64,000 nucleotides of DNA, from contig DASTRY010000030.1 of assembly GCA_035760965.1 (NCBI GenBank), positions 68,353 to 132,352 of the forward strand, in the 5' to 3' direction. This stretch comes from JADGHX01 sp035760965 (GTDB lineage Bacteria > Pseudomonadota > Gammaproteobacteria > Steroidobacterales > Steroidobacteraceae). Position numbers and translations under genes: made by a program. Below the pieces are notes generated by a model. It searched no databases. It was not told the DNA's origin and worked only from the letters and a program-made list of their open reading frames with translations. Numbering within the stretch: the first letter of the stretch is position 1; each line of letters begins with the position of its first letter. This document shows, piece after piece, positions 40,895 through 49,412 of this stretch.

Positions 40895-42901
40895 GTGACC
40901 CATCGGCTCGTGTTCGAGACTGGGCTCACGCTATCATCGCCGCCCTCTTGCCTGACGCGAGCTGAGCCGTTGACGTCCGAGCCGAGCGAACACACGCAGC
41001 TTCGTACGACTGAAGCAGCCCTGCGTGAAGCTCGCGCGCGACTCGAGGTGACGCTGCGCGCTGCGGAAGTGGGCACGTGGACCTGGAACGTGCCGACCAA
41101 CCTCGTCGTTGCGGATCGCAATCTCGCTCGCCTGTTCGACGTCGCGGAAACGGAAGCGGCAGGCGCGCCGATCGAGCGCTATCTCGCTGCTATTCATCCG
41201 GAGGACAGGCCGCGGCTCGAGAGCGTGTTGCGGGATGCGCTGAACGGCGGCTCCGACCAGTACGAATGCGAGTGCCGTGTGGTGCGCGCCAGCGGCGCCG
41301 TCCGCTGGGTGATTGCGCGCGGCAATGTCGAGCGGGACGCCGAAGGCGTCGCGACAGCCGTGCCCGCCATCGTCATCGACATCACGGAGCGCAAGCTCGC
41401 CGAGAACGCCGTGCGCGATTCGGCGGAGCACTTGCAGCTGGCGCTTGCCGCCGCCGATCTCGGCGATTGGCAGTGGGACGCGCACAAGGACCTCATCCTG
41501 CTGTCCGATCGCGCTGCGGATATCTACGGCCTGCCGCATGGCTCCGCGGTCTCCCGAGTCACGCTGCGCTCGATGCTCGTCCCCGAGGACCGCGAACCCG
41601 TGCGCCTCGCCATCGAAAGCTCGCTCGCGACACACGCCGACTACGACATGGAATATCGCGCCGTGCGCCCGAACGGCGAGCAGTGCTGGATCGCCGCCCG
41701 CGGACGCGGCCTCTACAGCGACAGCGGCGCGGTCCTCGGCATGATCGGCATCGTGCAGGACATCACCGCGCGCAAGCAGGCCGAACAGGCGCTGCGCGAG
41801 ATGGACCGGCGCAAGGACGAGTTCCTCGCGACGCTCGCACACGAGCTGCGCAATCCGCTGGCGCCCATCCGCCACGCCGCGCAGATCGCGCGCATTCCCA
41901 CCGCGACCGAAGCGCAGAAGCGCTGGAGCAACGAGGTGATCATCCGCCAGGTGCATCACATGTCGTTGCTGCTCGATGACCTGCTCGATATCTCGCGCAT
42001 CACGCGCGGCACACTGGAGCTGCGGCTCGTGCCGACCGATCTCGGCGCAGCCATCGACGCGGCGGTCGAGACGGCGCGGCCCGGCATCGAGCTGAAGCGG
42101 CATGAGCTGATCGTCGAGCTGCCGACGACGCCGATCGAGGTGTCGGCGGACCCGCTGCGCTTGTCCCAGGTGCTCTCCAATCTGCTGACGAACGCGGCCA
42201 AGTACACCGATCCGGAAGGCGAGATCCGCCTCTCCGCGCGCCTCGAACCGGACACCGTGCTCATCTCCGTTGCAGATACGGGGATCGGCATCGCGCCGGA
42301 GACGCTGCCCTCCGTGTTCGAGATGTTCTCGCAGCTCCACAGCGGCCGCGACCGCTCGGAAGGCGGCCTCGGCATCGGGCTCGCGCTCTCGAAGGGGCTC
42401 GTGGAGCTGCACGGCGGCACGATCGAAGCGCGCAGTGCGGGGCCCGGTCAGGGCAGCGAATTCATCGTGCGGCTACCGCGTCGCGCGGCACCGGTGCGCG
42501 AGACGGCGGCGCCCTCGCTCGAACCCTCACTGGACCAGACCGTCCGCCGGCGCGTGCTCGTGGCGGACGACAACGTGGATGGCGCGGAGAGCCTCGCTCT
42601 CCTCTTACGCGTCGAGGGTCACGAGGTGAACGTCGTGCACGATGGCGCGGCTGCACTCGCCGCCGTGGAACGACTGCGGCCGGAAGTGGCGCTGCTCGAC
42701 ATCGGCATGCCCGGGCTCAGCGGATACGAGGTCGCGCGGCGCGTGCGGCAGAGCGCAATCGGACGCGCCGTGATGTTGATTGCGATCACGGGTTGGGGCC
42801 AGGACAGCGACAAGGCGCGCGCGCTCGCGGCGGGCTTCGATCATCACTTCACCAAGCCCATCGAGCCGGAGCGCATCACCGCCCTGCTCCGCGCGCGCTG
42901 A
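40895..42901 (+). CDS. Hybrid histidine kinase with two PAS domains
   Basis: A soluble 668-residue sensor kinase with no membrane segment. Two PAS/PAC units cover about residues 45-170 and 175-300 (WVIARGNVERDAEG, IGIVQDITARKQAEQ). The phosphorylation His is in FLATLAHELRNPLAP near residue 315. The ATP-binding domain shows NLLTNAAKYTD, DTGIGIAPE and GGLGIGLALSKGLVELHGG. A C-terminal receiver has acids in VLVADDNVDG, the phospho-acceptor in ALLDIGMPG near residue 600 and the lysine in FTKPIE. There is no DNA-binding output. The GTG at 40895 is the most upstream start; a TTG at 40970 is an alternative. It is a paralog of the kinases at 49413 and 51258. Confidence 0.9.
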   Translation: MTHRLVFETGLTLSSPPSCLTRAEPLTSEPSEHTQLRTTEAALREARARLEVTLRAAEVGTWTWNVPTNLVVADRNLARLFDVAETEAAGAPIERYLAAIHPEDRPRLESVLRDALNGGSDQYECECRVVRASGAVRWVIARGNVERDAEGVATAVPAIVIDITERKLAENAVRDSAEHLQLALAAADLGDWQWDAHKDLILLSDRAADIYGLPHGSAVSRVTLRSMLVPEDREPVRLAIESSLATHADYDMEYRAVRPNGEQCWIAARGRGLYSDSGAVLGMIGIVQDITARKQAEQALREMDRRKDEFLATLAHELRNPLAPIRHAAQIARIPTATEAQKRWSNEVIIRQVHHMSLLLDDLLDISRITRGTLELRLVPTDLGAAIDAAVETARPGIELKRHELIVELPTTPIEVSADPLRLSQVLSNLLTNAAKYTDPEGEIRLSARLEPDTVLISVADTGIGIAPETLPSVFEMFSQLHSGRDRSEGGLGIGLALSKGLVELHGGTIEARSAGPGQGSEFIVRLPRRAAPVRETAAPSLEPSLDQTVRRRVLVADDNVDGAESLALLLRVEGHEVNVVHDGAAALAAVERLRPEVALLDIGMPGLSGYEVARRVRQSAIGRAVMLIAITGWGQDSDKARALAAGFDHHFTKPIEPERITALLRAR

Positions 42902-42914
42902 GCTCGCTGCCACG

Positions 42915-42960
42915 CCGCGGCGGGGTCGGGCCGCGGCGGGGTCGGGCCGCCGCAGGCGGC
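42915..42960. repeat. 16-base perfect tandem duplication and small hairpin
   Basis: CCGCGGCGGGGTCGGG is repeated exactly in tandem (42915-42930, 42931-42946), then GCCGCC-gca-GGCGGC forms a hairpin up to 42960. It fills the 59-base gap between the convergent hybrid kinase and pirin genes, so it may aid termination. Confidence 0.75.
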
Positions 42961-43839
42961 TCAGAACCTGCCGCTCTGAAAGTCCTCGACCGCGCGAATG
43001 AGCTCCTCGCGCGTGTTCATCACGAACGGTCCGTACTTCGCCACCGGCTCCCGCAACGGCTTGCCGCACACGAGAATCGCCCGGCTCACAGGCGAGCCCG
43101 CAGGCGGCTCGCGCCCTTCGAGCCGCACCTCGGTGCCGTTGCCGAGCACGGCGAGCTGATGCGCGTCGATCGTCGCGGCCGTCTCGCCGGCACCGACGCG
43201 CATTGAACCCTCGTACACGTACACGAACGCGGCATGCTCGAACGGCACGGCGTGCGTGAACTGCGCGCCCGCTTCCAGCGCGATGTCGAGATACGTCGGG
43301 TCCGTTGCCGGCTGCACGATCGGACCTGTCGTATCGCCGACGCGCCCGGCGATCACCTTCACCGTGACCCCTTTGCCGAGCTGCACGACGGGGATCTTCT
43401 CCGGCCCGAATTCCTGATATTTCGGCGCGGTCATCTTGTCGCGCGCCGGCAGGTTGATCCACAGCTGAAAGCCGCGCATGCGGCCCTCCTGCTGCTCCGG
43501 CATCTCGGAGTGCACGATGCCGCGGCCGGCCGTCATCCACTGCACGCTGCCGGGCACGAGCACGCCCTCGTGCCCGTGATTGTCCTTGTGGCGCATGCGG
43601 CCATCGAGCATGTACGTGACGGTCTCGAACCCCCGATGCGGATGGGACGGGAAGCCGCCGATGTAATCGCCGGGATTCTCCGTGCCGAACTCGTCGAGCA
43701 TCAGGAAGGGATCGAGGTCCTGCAGCTGCGGCTGGCCGATCACGCGCGTCAGCTTCACTCCGGCGCCGTCGGATGTGGCCATGCCGCGCACGACGCGCGT
43801 CACGGCACGAGTGTTCACCGTCTCAGCTTTGGCATTCAT
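42961..43839 (-). CDS. Pirin family protein
   Basis: A 292-residue bicupin protein. The N-terminal cupin carries the metal motif SHPHRGFETVTYMLDG near residue 62 and HKDNHGHEG near residue 84, with MTAGRGIVHSEM near residue 100. Some bacterial pirins are quercetinases, others bind regulatory partners; activity here is unknown. An AAGGAG site precedes the ATG at 43839. It follows the azoreductase gene on the same strand after 31 bases and is probably cotranscribed with it. Confidence 0.94.
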   Translation of the reverse strand: MNAKAETVNTRAVTRVVRGMATSDGAGVKLTRVIGQPQLQDLDPFLMLDEFGTENPGDYIGGFPSHPHRGFETVTYMLDGRMRHKDNHGHEGVLVPGSVQWMTAGRGIVHSEMPEQQEGRMRGFQLWINLPARDKMTAPKYQEFGPEKIPVVQLGKGVTVKVIAGRVGDTTGPIVQPATDPTYLDIALEAGAQFTHAVPFEHAAFVYVYEGSMRVGAGETAATIDAHQLAVLGNGTEVRLEGREPPAGSPVSRAILVCGKPLREPVAKYGPFVMNTREELIRAVEDFQSGRF

Positions 43840-43870
43840 CGAGAAAGCTCCTTCGACCGTCGCCGGTCGT

Positions 43871-44452
43871 TCACGCCGCGAGCGCGGGGGGTGCGGGTAT
43901 CGAGGCCAGTGCGGAATCCAGCCCTTTCTGGCGATTCTCGGGCGAAATCGCAAGTCCTTCGGCGCGCACCACTGTCACGTCCGTGATGCCGATGAAGCCG
44001 AAGACGAACTTCAGATACGTCTCGACGTACTCGCCCGGCGCATTCGGCGCATACACGCCGCCCGCCGACGCCACGATGATGACGTGCTTGCCGCCCGCGA
44101 GGCCTTCGGGACCGTGGGCCGTGTAACGAAAGGTCTGGCCCGCGACCAGGATGCGATCGATCCAGGCCTTGAGCTGCGTCGGTATGCCGAAGTTGTACAT
44201 CGGCGCGCCGATCACCACGACGTCCGCGGCCAGGAAGTCCGCGAGCGTGCGCGCATCGCGCGCGGCTTCGATCTCGTCCACCTTGGCAAGCGAGGCGCCG
44301 GTGAGATGCGGGAGCGGCTCCCGGCCGAGATCGACGTGTTGAACCTCGAGGCCGGGAATGGCGGCCTTCCAGCGCTCGACCAGCTCGCGGGTCAGCGCGC
44401 GGCTCGCCGAGCCCTCGCCCAGAATGCTCGAATCCAGGTGCAGCAGTTTCAT
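43871..44452 (-). CDS. azoR: FMN-dependent NADH:quinone/azo reductase
   Basis: A 193-residue flavodoxin-like reductase that uses NADH to reduce quinones and azo compounds. The FMN-phosphate loop is at the N-terminus (LDSSILGEGSASRALT), and GAPMYNFGIPTQLKAWIDRI near residue 88 and SAGGVYAP near residue 140 are the other family blocks. The ATG at 44452 is preceded by GAGGA. It is divergent from a LysR regulator, the standard arrangement for such reductases, and its operon continues into the pirin gene. Quinone detoxification linked to aromatic metabolism is plausible. Confidence 0.94.
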   Translation of the reverse strand: MKLLHLDSSILGEGSASRALTRELVERWKAAIPGLEVQHVDLGREPLPHLTGASLAKVDEIEAARDARTLADFLAADVVVIGAPMYNFGIPTQLKAWIDRILVAGQTFRYTAHGPEGLAGGKHVIIVASAGGVYAPNAPGEYVETYLKFVFGFIGITDVTVVRAEGLAISPENRQKGLDSALASIPAPPALAA

Positions 44453-44510
44453 GGCGTCCTCAGCTCCTAGCGGGTGTCTTTTGGGTGGGCAATAAGCTAG
44501 GGTTTGGAAC

Positions 44511-44549
44511 GCTGGAATAGAATCCAGCAGAAACAGAACATCTCGTTCT
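44511..44549. promoter_or_regulatory. Inverted repeats between azoR and the LysR gene
   Basis: GCTGGA-N6-TCCAGC (44511-44528) and AGAAC-N5-GTTCT (44535-44549) are perfect inverted repeats in the 123-base divergent gap. The first is close to the T-N11-A layout of LysR-type sites. They are candidate binding sites for the neighbouring regulator. Confidence 0.5.
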
Positions 44550-44575
44550 ATTTTTGGATTCAATCTGGACGCCCC

Positions 44576-45475
44576 ATGCAGCCGCTCGACGAGTTCTATT
44601 ACTTTGCCAAGGTGGTCGAATTCGGCGGGTACGCGAAGGCGGCCCGGGCCTTGCGCATCCCGAAGTCGCGCTTGTCGCGGCACGTCAGCGCGCTCGAAAA
44701 CCGGCTCGGCGTGCGCCTCGTCAATCGCTCGACGCGCAAGTTCGTGATCACGCCGGTCGGCCAGGAAGTGTTTCGACACGCATCCGCCATGCTCGCCGAA
44801 GCGGACGCGGCCCTCGAGGCCGTCGAGCTCGCGCGCGCTGCGCCGCGCGGGATCGTGCGCGTGAGCTGTCCGGTGTCACTCGCACAGACGGCATTCGTGG
44901 AGATCCTGCCGGAGTTCTTTGCGCGCTACCCGGGCATTCGAGTGTTGCTGCACGCGAGCAATCGGCGCGTCGACTTGCTGAACGAAGGCATCGACGTCGC
45001 ATTTCGCGTGCGCACGCAGCCGAGCGGAGAAGACGGCCTCGTCATGCGCAAATTTCGCGAGTTCAGCGAGCTTCTGGTCGCAAGCCCCGCGTACCTCGAT
45101 CGAACCGGCCGGCCGGAACATCCCTCGCAACTCGCCGCGCACGAGACGCTCGGCTATGAGCCCGAGGCGGACAGCCAGGTCTGGGAGCTGTTCGATGCGA
45201 GCTGCAATCCGGCGCGCGTCGAGCTGAAACCGCGGCTCGTGTGCCACGATTTCGTGCTGCTCAAAGCCTCCGCGCTCGCCGGGATGGGCATTGCGCTGCT
45301 GCCCGAAACGGTAGTGCGGTCGAACCTGGCCGACGGCACGTTGGAGCGCGTGCTGCCGGCGTGGAATATGCCGCAAGGGGTCTTTCACGTCGTGTTCCCC
45401 ACGCGACGCGGTCTGTTACCCGCGGTGCGCGCGTTCATCGATTTCACCGCGGAACGCATGTCCGCATGCGTCTGA
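44576..45475 (+). CDS. LysR family transcriptional regulator
   Basis: A 299-residue regulator with the N-terminal winged helix (FAKVVEFGGYAKAARALRIP, KSRLSRHVSALENRLGVRL) and the two-lobed effector domain from about residue 90. The ATG at 44576 gives the standard LysR start (MQPLDEFYYFAKV); the frame to 44504 would extend into the promoter. It belongs to the CrgA/DsdC-like group with a tight first helix. The divergent azoR gene is the likely target, with a quinone or electrophile as likely effector, inferred from the pairing. Confidence 0.94.
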   Translation: MQPLDEFYYFAKVVEFGGYAKAARALRIPKSRLSRHVSALENRLGVRLVNRSTRKFVITPVGQEVFRHASAMLAEADAALEAVELARAAPRGIVRVSCPVSLAQTAFVEILPEFFARYPGIRVLLHASNRRVDLLNEGIDVAFRVRTQPSGEDGLVMRKFREFSELLVASPAYLDRTGRPEHPSQLAAHETLGYEPEADSQVWELFDASCNPARVELKPRLVCHDFVLLKASALAGMGIALLPETVVRSNLADGTLERVLPAWNMPQGVFHVVFPTRRGLLPAVRAFIDFTAERMSACV

Positions 45476-45514
45476 CGAGCTGAGGTATAGTCGCGGCCTC
45501 GCCCGGATGGCCGC

Positions 45515-46075
45515 ATGCACAAAGTCTTCATCTCGGCCGATTCTCTGCTGCGTGACTCGATGGAGCTCGGTCTCCAGATCCTGCGGAGCGGCTTTCGACC
45601 CACCTTTCTCGCAGCGCTGTGGCGCGGCGGCGCGCCCATCGGCATCACCGTGCAGGAGGTGCTCGAGTATCACGGCGTCGTGTGCGATCACATCGCGATC
45701 CGCACTTCCGCCTACACGGGCATCGATCAGCAGTCGAAGACGGTGCGCGTGCATGCCGTCGACTACCTCGTCTCGCAGCTCAACGCCGACGATCAGCTGC
45801 TGCTGATCGACGATGTGTTCGACTCCGGCCTCAGCATGCAGGCGGTGGTGAGCGAGCTGCAGCGGCGCTGCCGGCGCAACTTCCCGGAGCGATTTCGCAC
45901 GGCCACCGTGTACTACAAGCCGGGGCGCAATCGAACCGCCGTGCAGCCGGACTTCTACGTGCGCGCCACCGACGATTGGCTCGTGTTCCCGCACGAAGTG
46001 CGCGGCCTGACGCGCGAGGAAATCCTCGCGAACAAACCGGTCGACGCGAGCTTCTTCCGCGACGGGCAGAGCTGA
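45515..46075 (+). CDS. Purine-type phosphoribosyltransferase
   Basis: A 186-residue cytosolic phosphoribosyltransferase. The PRPP-binding signature LLLIDDVFDSGLSMQ near residue 96 is complete, with the two acids that hold ribose hydroxyls. The N-terminal ALWRGGAPIGITVQEVLEY supplies the pyrophosphate loop. The C-terminal VFPHEVRGLTREE resembles hypoxanthine/xanthine-guanine enzymes. It most likely salvages hypoxanthine or guanine, but base specificity cannot be set from sequence. It follows the LysR gene by 39 bases on the same strand. Confidence 0.9.
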   Translation: MHKVFISADSLLRDSMELGLQILRSGFRPTFLAALWRGGAPIGITVQEVLEYHGVVCDHIAIRTSAYTGIDQQSKTVRVHAVDYLVSQLNADDQLLLIDDVFDSGLSMQAVVSELQRRCRRNFPERFRTATVYYKPGRNRTAVQPDFYVRATDDWLVFPHEVRGLTREEILANKPVDASFFRDGQS

Positions 46076-46196
46076 CGCGCTGTCCCGGCGCGGCACTCCC
46101 TCACCCGCCGACCATCAGCCGCACGCGACGCGTGAGCCGGTTGCTCGGAGCGGGGACGGCTCATACGCTCAGCCGCAAACAAAAGGGAGTCTCGCC

Positions 46197-46610
46197 GTGC
46201 GCATTCGCCATTCTCTGTTCGGGCTCGCGTTGATCGTGACATTCGCTGTTCAGGCGCAAACGCCGGGACCGAGCGCGCCTGCTGCCGCGCAGGCCAATCC
46301 GCGCGGCACGCCCACGACGATGGTCGTGAAGTTTCGCGTGAGAGCGGGCAAGAACGCCGAGTTCGAAAAAGCCTTCCGCGAGATGCAGGACGGCGTGCGC
46401 GCGCACGAGCCGGGCAACGTCTACTACGATTTCTTCGTGGACAACAATGACCCGCAGCTCTACGTGATCGTCGAGCGCTACAAGGACGCCGACGCGGTCG
46501 CCGCACACGGCAAGAGCGAGCACGCCAAGAAGATGATCGCGACGATCCGAGACCTGATGGACGGGCCGATCGAGGCCCAACGCCTGATCCTGATCAGCGC
46601 GAAGCAGTAA
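46197..46610 (+). CDS. Exported antibiotic-biosynthesis-monooxygenase (ABM) domain protein
   Basis: A 137-residue protein starting at a GTG behind AAAAGGGAG. A signal peptide (LFGLALIVTFAVQAQ) is followed by one ABM ferredoxin-like domain (VVKFRVRAGKNAEFEKAFRE, YYDFFVDNNDPQLYVIVERY). Such domains are found in quinol monooxygenases and heme-degrading proteins; here export suggests a periplasmic role. The last 20 codons and stop lie in a 105-base duplicated segment, so a decayed second copy of the C-terminus (RDLMDGLLEVARRIP) follows the gene. Confidence 0.85.
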   Translation: MRIRHSLFGLALIVTFAVQAQTPGPSAPAAAQANPRGTPTTMVVKFRVRAGKNAEFEKAFREMQDGVRAHEPGNVYYDFFVDNNDPQLYVIVERYKDADAVAAHGKSEHAKKMIATIRDLMDGPIEAQRLILISAKQ

Positions 46611-46754
46611 ACCGCGCTCGTCTCATTTGGCGGATCATCGCCTTCACGAGCCCGCGACCTGATGGACGGGCTGCTCGAGGTCGCGCGCCGGATTCCGATC
46701 CGCGCGAAGCAGTAACACGCGTTCGCCTCATTTGGCGCTCATCGCCTTCACGAG
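46547..46754. repeat. 105-base tandem duplication across two convergent gene ends
   Basis: Copy 1 (46547-46650) and copy 2 (46652-46754) each contain the last 20 codons and stop of the ABM gene, then the end of the convergent M20 peptidase gene. The ABM end is still in frame with its stop in both copies (RDLMDG...SAKQ and RDLMDG...RAKQ). The peptidase end (LVKAM) is functional in copy 2; in copy 1 a one-base indel puts its stop out of frame. The copies have diverged, so the event is not recent. Confidence 0.88.
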
Positions 46755-48149
46755 GCGATAGGTGTACTCGACGCTCTCGTCGAACTCGCGCACGCCCACC
46801 CGCTCGTCGCGGCCGTGCGCGCGATTCTCGTCGATGTCCGACCATATGCCGCCGAGGTCGTACGTCGGAATGCCGGCGTTGCGAGTCTGGCGACCATCGC
46901 TGAAGCCGGTGGCCATCGTCGGCACGATCGGTACACCGGGCCACATCGAATGGATCACGCCCGCCGCCTTGCGCATGATCGCATCGGTCGGCGGCGACTC
47001 GGGACTCACGATCGGGGGTGCATCGAGAGTCAGCGCGATCTGCGGATCGCCGAGCGCCTCGGTCAGCGCCGCCTGCACGTGCTCGGCGGTGTCGCCGGGC
47101 ATCATCCGGCACTGAATCGTCGCGCGCGCCCGCTGCGGAAGCGCGTTCTCCGCGTGGCCGCCCGAGATCAGCGTTGCCACACAGGTGGTGCGTAGCTGGG
47201 CGTTGAGGCGCACCGTTTCGCTCAATCGCTCCGCCGCCGCGGTGTCGGTTGCATCCTCCGCGAGCGCGCGCATGTCCGCGCTCTGTGCGCTCGGGTCGAG
47301 GTCCGCGAGCGCGGCGAGATTCGCGCGCGTCGTAGCGGTCAGCATCACTGGAAACTTGTACGCGGAGAGTCGTCCGAGCCCGGCTGCGAGCCGATAAATG
47401 GCATTGTCCGGCCCCGGCAGCGAGCCGTGCCCACCCGGGCTCGTCGTCTCGGCGGTGTAGGTGACGTAGGTCTTCTCGCTCGTGCCCAGCGAGAAGTACA
47501 GCCGCTTGCCCTCCTTGTAGTTGCCGCCGCCGCCGTCGAGATTCACGGCGAGCTCCGCATCGATCAGCTCGCGATGGTTCTTCAGGAGGAACGCAGGCCC
47601 GTTCGCGTCACCGCCCGCCTCCTCATCCGCCGTGAAGGCGGCGATGATGTCGCGCTCGGGCGTGAACCGCTCGCGCTTCAAGCGGATCAGCGCTTCGAGC
47701 AGCGCCGCATCGCCACTCTTCATGTCGATGGTGCCGCGGCCGTAGAAGAATCCGTCCTTCTCGCTGAAGATGAACGGATCGAAGGTCCAGTCCTGCGCCT
47801 GTGCTTCCACGACATCGAGGTGGCCGAGGAAGAGTACCGGTCGCGCGCGTCCCTTGCCTCGATAGCGCACCACGACGTTCCCTTTGCTCGGGTGCTCCGG
47901 CGGCGCGATGAACGTAACGTCGCTCTCGGCAAAGCCTGCGCGCAGCAGGTGCTCCTCGATCGCGCGCGCCAGTGCGGTAGAGCCCACATCGTGCGTGGTC
48001 TTGATCTCGATCATCTCCTTGAAGAGCGCGCGTGCGAGATCGAGATCTTCGGGCGGCGGCAGCGGACCGGCCGGCGGCGACGCCGCCGATCCTGCCGTCG
48101 TGACCAGTGCAACAGCCAACGCGCCGAACGACGCGGGTGACGACCTCAT
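46728..48149 (-). CDS. M20 family metallopeptidase, exported
   Basis: A 473-residue di-zinc peptidase or carboxypeptidase with signal peptide (GALAVALVTTAGSAASP). Zinc ligands: His in FLGHLDVV near residue 110, the bridging Asp in GRGTIDMKSGD near 140, the base and ligand pair in FTADEEAGG near 173, Asp in NLDGGGG and the C-terminal His in DENRAHGRDERV near 447. The lid domain lies about residues 220-350 (TTSPGGHGSLP). It is the last gene of a minus-strand series from the two hybrid kinases through the DUF4412-like gene. Its end lies inside the 105-base duplication. Confidence 0.94.
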   Translation of the reverse strand: MRSSPASFGALAVALVTTAGSAASPPAGPLPPPEDLDLARALFKEMIEIKTTHDVGSTALARAIEEHLLRAGFAESDVTFIAPPEHPSKGNVVVRYRGKGRARPVLFLGHLDVVEAQAQDWTFDPFIFSEKDGFFYGRGTIDMKSGDAALLEALIRLKRERFTPERDIIAAFTADEEAGGDANGPAFLLKNHRELIDAELAVNLDGGGGNYKEGKRLYFSLGTSEKTYVTYTAETTSPGGHGSLPGPDNAIYRLAAGLGRLSAYKFPVMLTATTRANLAALADLDPSAQSADMRALAEDATDTAAAERLSETVRLNAQLRTTCVATLISGGHAENALPQRARATIQCRMMPGDTAEHVQAALTEALGDPQIALTLDAPPIVSPESPPTDAIMRKAAGVIHSMWPGVPIVPTMATGFSDGRQTRNAGIPTYDLGGIWSDIDENRAHGRDERVGVREFDESVEYTYRLVKAMSAK

Positions 48150-48176
48150 CGAATGCTACCCCCCCCCGGCGTGCGC

Positions 48177-48270
48177 GCCGCGCTCAGCTTTTTCGGCGAC
48201 TTTCTCGAAATCCCGGCGATGCGGACGAGCCGCGCTCAGTCCTTCTCGGCGACTTTCTTGAATCCCGGCG
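48177..48270 (-). repeat. Tandem duplication of a gene end
   Basis: Two copies of about 42 bases (48177-48218 and 48229-48270), 52 bases apart, read CCGGGATT...GAAAGTCGCCGA...CTGAGCGCGGC on the minus strand. The second holds the last 12 codons and stop of the DUF4412-like gene; the first lies just downstream with small indels. Confidence 0.85.
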
Positions 48271-49336
48271 GCGGCGCGAACGCATCGGCCGCGAGCGGCT
48301 CCTTGCTCACCGACAGCAGCTCCGAGGTGACTTTCAGCGGCACGATCAGGCCGCTCATCGCAGCCGGCAGCGGCGTTGCGGGCGTCGCCGGCGCGGGCGC
48401 TTCTTCCGCCTTCTTCTTGCGCTTGAACAACGACCCGGCGATCTGGCCGGCGATGCTCGTCGGACTCGTGGATGTGGGCGCGCTGCTGCTCGAATCGCCG
48501 CCGGAATCCGCAGTCTGCTGGGCACCGGCGGTCTGACACTGCGGCCCGCCAAATCCCAAGCTGAACGTCGTCTTCACGGGATAGCCCTTGATGTCCTGCA
48601 TCTTCTCCAGGACTTTCGACCAGGCGCTCTTGTAGCGGCCGAAGAGCGCCTCGGCGCGCTCCGTCACCTCGCGGCCGCCGGTCATCAGGCCCATCTGCTG
48701 GGCGTACGCGACCCCATAGGCGCGCGCTTCCTCGCCTGCATCGAAGCTCGGCGCGACCCACTCGTCGAGATAGAGCGCGACGTCGCACACCGCGCCGGTC
48801 TTGCGATTCTTGCAACTCTGCTTCGTCACCAGCGTGACCTGCTCCGCCGCGAAGCCGGCGATCGTCGCCTTCTGGCCCGTGCGGCTGACCTCGGCCGTCG
48901 GATCGGTCCACTCGCACTCGGACTCGTCCATGCCGGTCGGCGCGGGCTGCTTCGCCTGCTGCTGCTGCGCCTGCTCCATGGCTTTTTCCATCTGCGCGCG
49001 ACGCTCGCTGAGCGAGCTCTCGGTGTAGGTCCGCTTGGCGTTGTTCAGCTCGTACACCTTGTCCTGGTCGAGCAGAACGATCTCGCTATTCGAGCCGACG
49101 CCGTGCGCGAACATGCGCACGAGCCGCGACTCCATCTGCAAGTCGTTATCGGTGCGCGCGCGCTTGCCGGAGATGGACGTCGTGGTGGTGCCGGACATGT
49201 TGGCCATGGCCATGATGCCCTGACCCTCGACCGCGAGATGCTCCTTCATCGTGACGTCGGCGTGCGCGACGCCGGCGAGCGTGACGAGCGCGGCGGGTAC
49301 GAGCACGGCGCTCCTGCGGACCACACGATGAGTCAT
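48236..49336 (-). CDS. Exported DUF4412-like protein
   Basis: A 366-residue periplasmic or surface protein with signal peptide (VLVPAALVTLAGVAHAD). The N-terminal half resembles lipoprotein-carrier-like DUF4412 domains (MKEHLAVEGQGIMAMANMSG, KVYELNNAKRTYTES). A Gln-rich helix (KAMEQAQQQQAKQ) and a low-complexity Ser/Ala/Pro segment interrupt it. Several cysteines (ESECEW, KQSCKNR, AVCDVA, PQCQTA) may form disulfides. Function unknown. It is 76 bases behind the hybrid kinase stop and 86 bases before the M20 gene on the same strand. Its 3' end is tandemly duplicated. Confidence 0.75.
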   Translation of the reverse strand: MTHRVVRRSAVLVPAALVTLAGVAHADVTMKEHLAVEGQGIMAMANMSGTTTTSISGKRARTDNDLQMESRLVRMFAHGVGSNSEIVLLDQDKVYELNNAKRTYTESSLSERRAQMEKAMEQAQQQQAKQPAPTGMDESECEWTDPTAEVSRTGQKATIAGFAAEQVTLVTKQSCKNRKTGAVCDVALYLDEWVAPSFDAGEEARAYGVAYAQQMGLMTGGREVTERAEALFGRYKSAWSKVLEKMQDIKGYPVKTTFSLGFGGPQCQTAGAQQTADSGGDSSSSAPTSTSPTSIAGQIAGSLFKRKKKAEEAPAPATPATPLPAAMSGLIVPLKVTSELLSVSKEPLAADAFAPPPGFKKVAEKD

Positions 49337-49412
49337 GGCGACCTCCCTTCTTGTGATTTTGGAGCCGCCGATTCTAAGCGCAGGCGAGCGCCCGCGCGTC
49401 GCGGAGTATTGA

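Noticed and set aside
42915..42960. GC-rich repeat considered as a CRISPR-like or REP element
   Set aside because: Only two directly adjacent copies of 16 bases, no spacers and no second occurrence noticed in the window.
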